From assembly GCA_030549775.1 (NCBI GenBank), contig CM060181.1:57087201-57151200 (forward strand): a stretch of 64,000 nucleotides of DNA, in the 5' to 3' direction. Position 1 is the first letter of the stretch, and the number at the start of each line of letters is the position of its first letter. This document shows, in pieces, positions 23,940-35,370 of this stretch. The position numbers were made by a program, and so were the translations under genes. This stretch comes from Tamarix chinensis. Its lineage: Eukaryota > Streptophyta > Magnoliopsida > Caryophyllales > Tamaricaceae. Below the pieces are notes generated by a model, which was not told the origin of the DNA, did no database searches, and worked only from the letters and a program-made list of their open reading frames with translations.

Positions 23940-24640
23940 AATGGAAACACTATGATATGATTTCTTTGAAGAAATGGGTTCGCTCCTAACCTTACCATTT
24001 CCGTTGAAGCTTCTAATAGCTATGAACAACTGAGTTGGGTATTTAGAGAAGGCCTTTGAGGCTTTTATGGAGTTTGTTCAGCGTCAGCCCTTGGTACCTA
24101 CCCCACTCCTTCACCCCACTGAGGGAGCTGGTCAGGACTGGCTCTAGAGGGTCACTAGAGATCACCCTCTAATACATGGATGGTACCTTTGAAGAAGTGG
24201 ATTGCCCACTGGCCCGACAACCAAACATTATAGCCTTTTCCTAAGAGGTGTAGTAGATGCTTGGTGCGTGGAGCACTATGCTTGAGATGGTCCTCCAGCT
24301 TCTTGGGATGCTTTCGAGACCACCATCCTCTCTAGATTTTATCCCGAGAGCCTGAAGAGGGACAAGCTTTGGGAGTTCATGTAGCTCACCCAAGGATAGA
24401 TGACAGTTCGCTAGTATCATGCTTGCTTCACCGAGTTGCTCAAATTTTCCACAAGGATCGTTGCCAATGAGTCTACGGAAGTGTTCCAGTTTGAGTAAGG
24501 GTTGAAATTTGGGATCCACCAGATGTTGGGTGTCTTCACCGATTTAGCTACATTGTATGAGCATGCCTGCATTTCCCCCACCTTAGTCTAGGAGAAAGCC
24601 ACCATCCTTGGGAAAAGGAAACCTAAGGGCTCAAGCTTTG
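23940..24640 (+). pseudogene. Degenerate Ty3/gypsy gag of element B
   Basis: In pieces, the plus strand reads GPPASWDAFETTILSRFYPE, SLKRDKLWEFM, a stop, LTQG, a stop, MTVR, a stop, YHACFTELLKFSTRIVANES and TEVFQFE, a stop, then GLKFGIHQMLGVFTDLATLY. This matches the plant retrotransposon gag pattern (W..F...F..+F+P.S.....LWEF..L.QG.MTV..Y...F.EL.+......). Gag would form the virus-like particle. At least four stops and early frameshifts make it inactive. The start is not resolved because the 5' part (GTFEEVDCPLARQP at about 24187-24230) is already broken. Confidence 0.8.
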
Positions 24641-24777
24641 GGAGAAGGACAAAACCATAGACGGAAGGATAGACGAAACGCCTACTGAAAGATCGTAGTA
24701 GAGGCCAAGGCCCTCTGAGGGAATTTCTATATAGATGATGAGGTTATAGTCACCCGAGTCAGAATTGTGGAGGCAGA

Positions 24778-24835
24778 CTCGTGACCTACCTAAAATGTGG
24801 TAGGCGGGGCCATAGATCTTTTGAGTGTCGAGGAC
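24778..24835 (+). pseudogene. Gag zinc knuckle with first Cys lost
   Basis: The frame reads TYLKCGRRGHRSFECRG. This is the CX2CX4HX4C nucleic-acid-binding knuckle with the first Cys replaced by Tyr. It lies downstream of the gag core as expected. Confidence 0.75.
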
Positions 24836-25097
24836 CTTTTTGCTCCAATTAGTTTCAAAGCCAACAATACCAACAACACACCTACCAGTAGGACGACCAG
24901 ACTTCAGCCTCGTAGTTCCATCAATGAGTGATTGTTCTAAACATGGCTATAGACCGAGACGTCAGGGAAAGATCTTAGGGATCTAGACCCTTCCCTCAAA
25001 AATTAGGCCATTCAAGCGGGCTCTTAATATGATTAGTTAGGCGAAGGATGACTAGCAACTAGATTTCTTTTTGGATATATACACCATATCTTCACGG

Positions 25098-25160
25098 CGG
25101 ATACTTGTTTCCTTCGATTCAATCATCCTTGTCCTTTGTGGGTACTTCTCGTTGCTATGG
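25098..25160 (+). pseudogene. Start of retroviral-type protease, broken
   Basis: FDS, an indel, then SLSFVGTS resembles the gypsy protease motif FDSGASHSFVS, with the Gly-Ala of the active site destroyed. No downstream pol follows. Confidence 0.55.
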
Positions 25161-25371
25161 CTAAGCTGTCATACCATACTAGTGTAGGATTATTTGTAGT
25201 GCTTTCTTTAAGTGAGAGAGGGGAATATACCCAATTATTTTACAACTGTGGCCTTAGTCATAGGTGGGGTAAACTTCTTAGAAAATCCTTTTTTTAAAGC
25301 AGTAGTTGTATAATTGTTAGCTTTATCTGCTTAGATCTTCTTAGCCTTAACCCTAGGAACTAGCAAAAGAC

Positions 25372-25406
25372 TTTAGGGACGAAGTTTGCCTTCAAAAGGG
25401 TACTAA
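25372..25406 (+). other. Polypurine tract region of element B
   Basis: GGGACGAAGTTTGCC then TTCAAAAGGGTACTAA, immediately before the 3' LTR. This matches the usual gypsy arrangement of a GAGGACGAA coding end and a purine run ahead of the LTR. Confidence 0.7.
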
Positions 25407-26734
25407 TGAAATACCCCAAAATTCTAATTTCAAGAATTATGGAAATTAAGGATTTATTAGGAAAATTAATTAAATAAAATATTTTATTAAACTAAAAGGT
25501 AGTAATTAAGGAAAAATCGGGGGAAAATTTATAAAAAAAGTTTAATTAAAAACATTAGGGTGTTTTAGTAATTAAAATGGAATTTCGGAAAAAACTCTCA
25601 AAAATCCTGAATTAGCCTAAAAAGAAAATTTAATTATTATTTTATTAAAATATCATTATTTTTAAATATCCCAAAATACCACAATATTTTAAATACCCCT
25701 AACTCACCTATTTTTCTCTTTTTCCTTTTTCCTTTCTCCTTCTTGCCACTCTTTTCTTTGCTTTTCTTTCCTTCCTCTCTTTTTTTCCCTTTCTTCCCCT
25801 TCCCTTCCCAAACCTAGACCAGCCCACCCCTATAGCCCAAAACATCTCCCCCTCCTTTCCCCCGCGCAACCCAAGCCCATGCCTCCCCTCTCCCTTTCTT
25901 TCCCACACCAGCTGCTAGCCCCATCTTGTTCCTTCCTTTTCTCCCTAGACCGACCGGCCCTAGACCGACCGGCCCCACCCCACCCCTTCTTTTTCCCTTC
26001 TTTCCCATGACCCTCTCTCTCCCCAATTCCCAACCATGTTACATCCTGGCACAGGCACATAGCCTCTATGTTGCCGCACCTTAGCATGCCGCCCTTATCC
26101 CCTTTCCTGACTCCCTTTCTCTCTCCTCCACCTAATCGTAGCCTCTTTATCTCCTCATACATGCCCCTTTGCCCTTTCTATTTCCCCTTCATGAGTATAC
26201 TAGACCTACAACAATGGCAGGCCTTCTCCTGCCATTGCGCCACTAGCTGGTGACCTACATGTGTGCCTCTGACCTTCCCCCTTCCCCATCATCCTTGGAA
26301 ATAAATACCCCTCAACCAACCCCAACCAACCCCGTTCAAATCATTTTTATCTCAACCAAGGAATCTACACCCTTGTGCACTGCTGCCTAATCAACTATAT
26401 ATTGCGTTGCCGCCGTCTAGCATTACTGCCAAAAATACCGTCCAAAATAATCCCAGAGTCCCCTCCACCAAACTACATCCCTCATTACCCTTAATACTCC
26501 CTACACAAACCGACTTAGCTGTAAAAAATTGGCCATTCGACTAAGCTTAACCCAGCCATCACCGTCCTTGTGCTGTCATCCACCGCCACTCTTGCCACAA
26601 CCACCACTCCTTATAACCTCCAAAATCACTAGCAGACCTTCCCCTACCTTTTTTCTTATCATTCTTTTTCCCTACCTCCCTCTCCTCCAGACTAAAATTA
26701 GTAAAATCACTAGCAGACCTTCCCCTACCTTTCA
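25407..26734 (+). repeat. Element B 3' LTR, truncated
   Basis: It starts TGAAATACCCCAAAATTC and parallels the 5' LTR through the CT-rich leader, then ends near 26734 where plus-oriented L2 sequence begins. The stretch around AAAATCACTAGCAGACCTTC occurs twice near the break (26622-26652 and 26703-26733, 81 bases apart), possibly a repair footprint. The minus frames at 25708-26162 are reading-frame shadows of the leader. Confidence 0.78.
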
Positions 26735-26749
26735 ATAAAATTAGTTTTT

Positions 26750-26850
26750 TCGACAAAACTAATTGACTGGTTGGGGGAAAACTGATTGACTCATAGTAGA
26801 CCAGTCGATTGGTTCAACCAAATCAATCGACCAATTTGTCGAGCTGGGTA
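26750..26850. repeat. CGATTGG-like motif cluster
   Basis: AACTAATTGACTGGTT, ACCAGTCGATTGGTTC and CAATCGACCAATTTG follow each other in alternating orientation. Confidence 0.65.
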
Positions 26851-27979
26851 TATTTTTTAAGTTTTACTTTTTATAAAAAAAAATTATACTAAAATTAAGC
26901 CTTACCAACCGATATTTATCGTGCCTAAGAGATTCCTAACTATTTTTATGATGTTTTTAACTCGAAATATTACCTCGATTTATTTGGGAGACCGATTGAG
27001 AAAAATAAGGAAGAGAAATAACCTCATCCAATTTCTTCTTCTTCCTCTCTCCTCTGCCTCATTCTAAGATAGATATATATATTTTTTTATCTTAAGCATA
27101 CTTTTGAGTAAATAGAAGATTCCTTCTACATAGAGCTCCCATTTTCTTCATTCATGTATACTGATTGTGGCTTGTTTTACTTGAGTTTCCTAAAGTTAAT
27201 ATTTGAGCTCTAGAGAAGAAGTTACCAAATTTTGGACAAATCCACCCATTCTGATCAAATTCAAACAGTCAATGGTAGGGTTTTGAGTTGATTTTTCAAC
27301 CCCTTAGTATTTTTAAGGATGTTACTTTCTTTCAGCCACAAATTTTATTTATGTTTTTGCATTCTCCTATTTTCTATTCCACACATCGAGCTTCGAGCTT
27401 TGCCAAGATGATCTCTCACACTCCTTTGATCATGTCTGTAGCTCTTTCTTATTTTAATTGTTAAGAAAGGCAAAGTTTGGTTCTAGAAAAGATTGAGTTG
27501 TCAAGTTGATCTTTTATCTGTTTTGTCTTCGGAGTATATTCTTATTCCTTTCTATTTTCTTTTTTTGAAATTTGATGAGATTTTTGATATAATATCATAG
27601 TTTAAATTTTGGTTTTTAAGGTTTTAAAAGTTGAAGCTTTCATAAGTTAGATTTTTTATTTTTAAGAGGATTTAGCCTGCATCAAGTAAGTGATTCTTAC
27701 TTTTAAAATATGAGTTGTGTGTTCTAGCTTAATAGGTGATCTTTATATGTTTGATGCATAATGGAAATAAAAAAAGTTGTGGTATTTATGATCTTCTTAC
27801 TTTAATGATAAGATTTGGTTAAAAAGCATGAAAATGAGAAAAATTAGGCTATCATGATTCCATGATGAGTAATGTATGATATTTAGTTGGATCATGCTGA
27901 TATATATTTTAATGTGGTTAAAAATGATTTATATGCAAGAACCTGCATGGAATTTGTGATTTGGTACTGTGTTTGGGTA

Positions 27980-28260
27980 AATTGATCAATCGGTTCCAAG
28001 AATAGTCAACTCGTTGACCCAACCCATTGACTGGTACGCCTATAGACACCTTGGTCTTGCTCTATGCTTAAACCTATCGAATCATTTAAAAAAATTGATT
28101 GATTGGTCAATGAACAATCGACTGATTTACCCAAACTAATTGACCGATTTGAAGAAAGCTTGGTCTAGTTGAGTCAAACCGATTGACTAATTTGTGTGAC
28201 CGATCAATTATTTGGGCTAGATAGATCAATTAGTTTGACTAGTTTGCGTAAATTGTTTTC
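27980..28260. repeat. CGATTGG-like motif cluster
   Basis: About a dozen variants such as GATCAATCGGTTCC, CAATCGACTGATTTACC and AACTAATTGACCGATTTG at 20-35 base spacing. Confidence 0.65.
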
Positions 28261-28589
28261 CTATGATTTGCTTATGCATTGACGTTAAGTTTTGGAATAT
28301 ACCATGATTATTAATGGGATTAAATATATATTTTATAATCGATTAATTTCCTAATTAAAAGATTAAAATGGATCATATCTTATAGCATATATTATGCATA
28401 ATGTAAAGGTTAAATGGGTACTTAACTTATGATAAGTGATGTCAATGACATAAGAATAATGGAAATCAGTATGGAAGAAACATATATAAATACAATACGA
28501 CTTTAGAGATTACCTCAAAATTATAACAATAAAATGCAAAGATAGGGATACTATGGATCAAAGAATCTAAGAAGGTATATGGGTAAATA

Positions 28590-31500
28590 CATCAACCGGA
28601 TAACATGACTCTCTACCCAAACCTTTAGTATAGATAACAAGTCGCTCATCCCCATATAGTACATCATAAGCTACAAAGTCATCTATCGGGTCTCCAAAGA
28701 CCTATAAAAAAGGGTCAGAGTGTATGACCCTAAAATTCACTATATTTTTTTTATGCAGAAGAATTTAAAATTGAAAACTTATGAATTTTAGGGATGTTAC
28801 CACCACACTTAGTACCAAACCAATTCTCCCGACCGTTTTAGTACCAAGTGCTAAGGCTAAGAAAAGATTGACATTAAACTCAAACCAAGAGTTCATAAAA
28901 GAACTAGAAAGTTCATAATATCAAAATCAGAATACACATAAGGGCTTACAATCTAATGGAGTGCAATCAATCATAAGATAGGAATCATACTAGGTAATCA
29001 AATTTTCTAAAAAGGAAATAAATTTACAAATGGTAAAAGGATAAATCCAGGAACTCAAAAAATAATTAAAAAATCAAATAAGGGAATCATACTAAAAAAT
29101 AAATAACATAAAGATAAAGAATAACACAAGAAGAGAATTCTACCATACCATTCCCGATCATTGAGCCAAGAATATACTCAACACTCAACTCTGCCTGATG
29201 TTTTGCCCACCTGCACAACGTTAGAAGGGTTTTCTGCTTATGAGAATGAGCAGCACCCATAAAAAGGGTGGAAGTAGGGGTGTTTATGGTTTCCTAGAAG
29301 GAGAGGACTAGAATGAGGGTGGTGCTGCAGCCAAAGGTGGTGATGTAAGGTAGCGGTAGTGGTGGCCAAATGGGGAAGAAGAAGAGAAAGAGAGAAGGAG
29401 AGGGAGGAAGAGGAAAAGAAAGGTAGGGGAAGATAGAGGAGGGTCTAAAGAATAGATTGAGAGGTGTAAGGGGAAATGGCAGCGACATAAGTGGTGGCTA
29501 AGGGTGGTGCGAAGGGCAATAGAGTTGGAGGAAAGGGCTGATCAAGAAGCAAAATTTACACAACTGGGTTGGCTTATGTAGGGAAAATCGAGGGATGTGG
29601 GTGGTTCAATTAGTTAGAAGGTGGTGCAAGGGTTAGTTAGGTGGGCAGAGAGGGTGGCGTCGTTGGCTAATGGCGGTGAGTGGCAAGGTTGGAAAATTCT
29701 AGGTAGGATTCAAAAGCTCGATACCGGGCTCATTATGGGGTATTTATAGAGCTTAGAGGAGAGGTTAAGTTCTGTGGGTTAGCGAGGGGGTAATGTAAGT
29801 AGGGAGTTGCAGGTCGACGGAAGTAGGAGGTGAAAATGGTGGGGGGAGGAGGAAGGAAGAAGACAGAGATGGACTGGCAGGCTAGGAAAGGAAGAAAAGA
29901 AAAGAAAAGGAAGAACTAGGTCGGTCGGTGCGGTAAGGAAGTAAATTAATTGAAACGTGGCGTTCCTGGGGAAAAAGAGGTAAGGCCTAGTGCTCTAGCT
30001 ACCGAAGGAAGAAGAAAAGGAAGAATGAGCCGTAGAAAGGAGAAGAGAAAGAATGGAATGCGATGGGCCATTGGGCTGCCAAAGGAGAAAGGACAAAGAG
30101 AAGGAGGTGGGCCTTGAAAGAAGGAAGAAGGGGATTAGGCCACAGACAGGCTAAATCGAGAAGGAGAAAGAAAAAAGAAAAGAAGAAGAAAGAAAGTGAA
30201 AAGAAGAAAAAGAAAAGAAAAAGAAAAAAGAAAAAGGAAAAAGGAAAAAAGGAAAAAAATAGTGAGTTAGGTTAATGAAATTAATTGGGATATATGGGAT
30301 ATTTAAAAATAATATTTAAATCCCTTTGTAGGCTAAATTAGAATTTTTAAAAGATTTTTTATAAATTTCATTTTAATTAGAAACTCACTCTAATTTTCTC
30401 CAATTATAATTATTTATAAAATTCCTATAAATTTGGCCCTATTTACTCCCTCTTATTTAAATAAAATAATTTATTTAATTAGTTTCCAAAATAAAATCCT
30501 TAATTAGTTAAAATATCAAAAAATTTATAATAAAAACATTTATTATTTTCTTTTTGAATAACCCTAATTAATTACTTTTTGTTTTAATAAAAATAATTTA
30601 TTCAATTATGTTCTATAATAAATCTTTATTTAACTAAAACTCTTAAAATTAGGTTTTGGGGTATTTTATAGGGCTTCCTTCTTGTGGGAATAAGCAACAC
30701 CTTTGAAACTGGTGGTTAGTCTACTACGTATTGAGTAAGGTAATAATACAATCGAATCAAGAAACTAGATAAAACATATAATCACAATAGATTATGAATA
30801 CACATGCAGTTTATGAAAATTCTCATACGGTAAAGTAATGGTCTAAATCTCTTACTTAGATATAACCATTTTCATTTATTTATTTATATACGTGAGTTTA
30901 GGAACCCCACTATTCTTAAGTCAGTAGAATATTTTGAAATAACTTCTATGGAATAAGACACCTAAGCTACTATTATCATCTGGTGGAACATATATGAAAA
31001 CATCACCTTCTCGAGGAAAAATGTTCCTACGTCAATATTATCATTTGGTGGAACAGATATAAAATATCACCTTAGTCTTGACTTATGTAATCTTCTACTT
31101 TAACTCATTAGTGTCTCTTTCATGATGATTAAGAGCCCTATTATTCTTAATGTAGTGGAATGGATAACAATGAGAGCCACTATTATCATCCCGTGGAACA
31201 GATTTGAAAACATCACCTTATTAGGGCAAACGCTTCTGAGCCATTATTATTATCCTATGGAACGGATAAAAAAATATCACCTTAGCCCTCCTCACATGAT
31301 TATTCACTTTAAATTATTAATGCCTTATTAAGGATTGATTCATAGGTATCAAACACATTAAGACAGATAAGCATATCACGCTGGTCATATGTTCATCTCT
31401 AGAATTAAGGTTCTTTATTTCCTCACACCCTAATGTCATACTTTTAGCATAACTTCTCTTATATTGATCATTCAATCATATAAATATAGTATATCATTCT

Positions 31501-32335
31501 CAAATATCATCACTGTTAAAATACCCAACGATCATGTCAATCTTCCTCGTTTTACACATAAAAATATAGTGTTATCCTAAAATATTATTCACAGAACTCC
31601 CAAAAATCCTAATTTCATTGGTTATTCATAATTCCACCTATAAGACTCATATGTTTGCTAAATTTAATATACATCCTTAAAATGCCAACATCAGTAGCAT
31701 CTCTAGAATTTGTGATCTAACTCTAGTATTCTGGGCATGGGATAATATGATTAGAATTTTAATATCACTATGCCCTAATTATATCATTATTTCATTTTAA
31801 GGAAACTAAGGCAATCAACAATTCCTCTAAACACTCCTCATGATATCATTATCATATTTTTAATCCAAAAATCACATTACAATATCAAAATTTCCATATT
31901 TACCATAATGACCAAAATACCCTTCAGGATAACAGATCGCCTATATTTTATAAAATTTTGTATCTTCACCAACCATTATTTTCTAAATCATCTTATCGTC
32001 AAACCTCTTAAATATGCTTATATCCACTTATCATAATTTATTTGGCTTATAGTTCTTCCCATAAGTTATATTTCCCACATGTACGACTTACTATAAGAAA
32101 ATCATATCCATACCTTACCCATTCTTACTTCCTTTTTATCTTATAATTCATATTATCAAAACATATATTCAATAATATAGTAATAAAATCATGATAATAC
32201 ACATATCCATAGAAGCATTTAACACAAAAATCCTAAAACATTAATTGGTATCCATACCAATCAAAGACATTGAGCTTTATACTCGTAAATCCTAAACCTC
32301 CTCCTTCGAGATCATTAGAAAATTACCTACTAAAG
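28590..32335 (-). repeat. Duplicated L1-like segment, first copy (split by an LTR)
   Basis: Positions 28590-28720 and 30669-32335 together match 33498-35370 in order. Matching words include ACATCAT AAGCTACAAAGTCATC, GAATAAGCAACACC, the CCACTATTCTTAA array (30895-31290) and TTAGCATAAC..CTTATATTGATCATTCAAT. The L1 LTR at 28721-30668 interrupts it. The small plus frame at 31122-31331 lies in the minisatellite and is not a gene. Confidence 0.7.
28721..30668 (-). mobile_element. L1 LTR with internal deletion, probably solo
   Basis: On the plus strand the left end TGTATGACCCTAAAATTCAC is the reverse complement of an L1 LTR 3' end. The right end, GGTTTTGGGGTATTTTA, is the reverse complement of the LTR start. 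It includes CTTAGTACCAAACC and AGTGCTAAGGCTAAG (end side), then CT-rich leader sequence (29280-30260) and the AT-rich start. The microsatellite and minisatellite middle equivalent to about 15340-18790 of LTR A is missing, joined near 29270. The lysine-rich frame at 30063-30275 is a purine-tract artefact. A target duplication is not clear. Confidence 0.7.
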
Positions 32336-33497
32336 GATAAGCCTATATAAGTGTGTGGGAAATGGTGCATTCCTATTTGGAGAGGTGCGATTGTGCATAG
32401 GCAAGATGTGCAAAGGAGGCATAGCCATTTGCTAGCAACGAATAACACATGACTGTGAAGAATAAATATGCACGGGTGTGTGGATGGTGTAGATGAAAAT
32501 ATTGAGTGTGCACAAGCATGCGATAAGGAAATTGAGTAGTGCAAGACTATGTGAGTGACCGTGCACTAACTGTGTGTTTCGTAAAAACATGATAGACATA
32601 CTGGAGAAGAAGGTGATAAATGTGGCTGTGGAAGAAGACGGTTGGTGACAATGAAGGGGAGTGATGGGGTGACCTTAGTGGTTGATCCACAAGGATTTGG
32701 GTAGGGTGTGGTGGTTGTGGTGGTGCAAGAAGAAGAAGGAGGAGGAGGAGCTGAGGGAAGTGCTTTTTGGAATAGTTTTGGTAATAAATGGCAATAAACT
32801 AATGATAGAGAAGGAGAGTGGAGTAGTGTATATATATAGATTACTCCACTGTTCTTCTCCATCATTAGTTTGTGGCGTGCGATAGGTTAAAGAGAAATGC
32901 AAAGGGATGGTGTAGTTGGGGCATAAGGGATGGCAAAGAAGAGTGGAGAGGAAATTCCACAAGGGGATGGTTGAGTGTTGTGGTGAAGATGGGTGGGTTT
33001 ATAATAGGAGAGTGATGGTTGTGTTCGTGTGTAGTGGTGAGATGAATATGTTAGGGGTGGGTGTGCACTCAAGGCAGCAATAGTGATAGATGGTGAAAGT
33101 GAGGGATGGTGGTGATGAGGTGGCTGTAGTAGTGGGGGAGGGGAGATGGTTGAAGTACAAGAATAAGAATACTAAAGTCAATTATTTCAATATAAGGAGG
33201 GGAGAGAAAGGATAAAGTAAAAATAAATAAATAAAAAAAGAAAGAAAAGAAAAAAGGGAAAAAGTTTAAGATTAGTTGTAGATAATTTTAGATCAGCCAA
33301 AATAGGTAGGACTAGTGATCGAATTTAGTGAAATTATGATCGAGTTACAAAATATAGTTTATCTAGATCAATGATTTAGATTAGGTTATTATTTTTGGAT
33401 TAAGGAATTTGGTTAAGAATAAAATAAGATTTTCTTGAGATTAGGATAGAATTAAGGTGTTAATAATACATAATTAGGTTTAGTAAAATTTTAGGGT
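32336..33497 (-). repeat. LTR-like segment with CT-rich (minus) leader
   Basis: Between the two duplicated segments. The plus strand is G-rich (GGTGGTTGTGGTGGTG at about 32710), so the minus strand is CT-rich with Pro/Ser/Thr-rich frames such as 32566-32865 and 32675-32962. The right edge AAAATTTTAGGGTA resembles an LTR start read on the minus strand. It is probably another short L1-type LTR remnant; the frames are treated as compositional. A short inverted stretch, GGAGAGTGGAGTAGTGTATA against TATA..ACTCCACTGTTCTTCTCC, spans about 32812-32862. Confidence 0.45.
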
Positions 33498-35370
33498 AAA
33501 TACATCAATCAGATAACATTCCCAAAATCTTAGAACAAATAATAGGTGACTCATCTCCACATAGTGCATCATAAGCTGCAAAGTCATCTATCAGGCCTTC
33601 AAAGACAAACACAAAAGGTTTAGGGATTCCTTCTCATTGGAATAAGCAACACCTATAAAACGGATGGACAATACGTTATGTATTGAGCAATGTAACAATA
33701 CTATCAAATAAGGGAAATGGTTAAAAACATACAAGAAAAATAGATGATGAATATGCATGTAGTTTATGAAAAGTATCATAAGGTAAAGTACCGGTGTAAG
33801 TTTCTTTATTAGATATAACCATTTTCATTCTCTTATATACTTGAGTTTAGGAACCCCATTATTTCTAAGCTAGTAGAATAATTTGAAACATCTTCTCAAG
33901 GAAAAAAAAAACCTGAGCCACTCTTATCATCCAGTGGAACAGATATGAAAAAACTACCTTCTCAGTGTAAAATGCTCCCGAGCCACTATTATCATTCGGT
34001 GGAATGGATATAAAAATATCACCTTGGTCCTAACTCACGTACTCTTTCAATTTAAGTCATTAGTGTCATTCCCATTAGATCACTCAATTTATATTCTCTT
34101 TCACGATGAGCAAGAGTACTACTATTCTTAATTAGGTGGAATGGACTAAAATACTTTCTCAGGGATAACACACCTAAATCACTATTATCATATGGCAGGA
34201 TAGTCATGAAAACATCAGCTTTTTAGGGTAAAACAAACGAGAGCTACTATTATCATTCGTTGGAACCGATAAATAAATATCAACTTGATGCTACTCATGT
34301 TATTTTTCACTTTAAATGATTACTGTCTTATTCATGATTGATTCACAGGTATCAAAAAAAATATGGTAAATAAGCGCATTACACTGGTTATAAGGCCATC
34401 TCTAGAATTAAGGTCTTTAAGTTCCTCAAACCCTAAGGTTACACTTTTAGCATAACGTCCTTCATATTGATCATTCAATAATATAAATATAGTATATAAT
34501 TATCAAATATCATCATTGTTAAAATACCAAAAATTAAAGTTAGTCTTCCCCGTCTTACGCATACAATTATAGTCTTATCCCAAAATAATATTTATAGAAC
34601 TCCCCACAACTCTAATTTCATATCTTAGTCATAATTCCTCCTATAAGAATCATTTGATTTCTAAATTCAATATACATTCTTAAAATGCCAACATTATTGA
34701 CATCTCTAGAATTTATCAATTAACTCTAGGGTTTTATACATGGGATAATATGATTACCATTTTAATGTTACTATGCTCTAATTAGATCATGATTTTAATT
34801 TGAGGAGCCTAAGACGGTAATTAATTCCTACAAAAAATTCTCATGATATCATATTTATATTTTTAATCCACCTATCATATTGCAATATTGAAATTTCCAT
34901 ATTAACCATAATGATAAAAAAAATCCCTTAAGGATAACCAATAACCCTTATTTTATAAAATTTTGTATCTTCAACAACTATTATTTTCTAAATCCTTTAT
35001 TTATCATCATACGTATTAAACATGTTTATTTCCACTTATCATAACCTATTTCTCCTATAGTTCATTCCTTAAGTTATATTTCATAAAAACACAACTTAGT
35101 ATAATAAAATTATATCTATAACTCTTACCCATTCTTACTTCCTTTATTTCATGTAATTCATCTTATCACAACATATCATCAGTAACTTACATTCAATCAT
35201 ACAGTAACAATACCATGATAATATACTTATCCATCCAAGCATTTAACACGAAAAATCCTATAGCATTTAACTTACATTAAATCAAATATACTATGCTCTT
35301 TATTCGTAAATCCTAAACATCCTCCTCTGAGATTGTTGGAAAATTACCTATGAAAAATTTGATAACACAA
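33498..35370 (-). repeat. Duplicated L1-like segment, second copy (uninterrupted)
   Basis: Colinear with 28590-28720 plus 30669-32335 at an offset of about 3 kb over most of its length. It contains the CCACTATTATCAT..GGTGGAA array (33850-34290). It runs into L2-type sequence at about 35370. Confidence 0.7.

Larger units (their letters stand above)
26735..28585 (+). mobile_element. Partial L2 LTR, plus orientation
   Basis: A CGATTGG-like cluster at 26750-26850 and a CT-rich leader (about 27020-27065) come first. Then come AT-rich body sequence with CTGCATCAAGTAAGTGATTC near 27680 and a second motif cluster (27980-28260). This is the L2 order, seen as the reverse complement in 59785-63540. The end of the LTR is missing. 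Confidence 0.6.

Noticed and set aside
25708..26162. Glycine/arginine-rich minus-strand frames
   Set aside because: These are antisense shadows of the CT-rich leader of the element B 3' LTR.
30063..30275. Lysine/arginine-rich frame
   Set aside because: It is a purine-rich strand of an LTR leader; the residues are a composition artefact.
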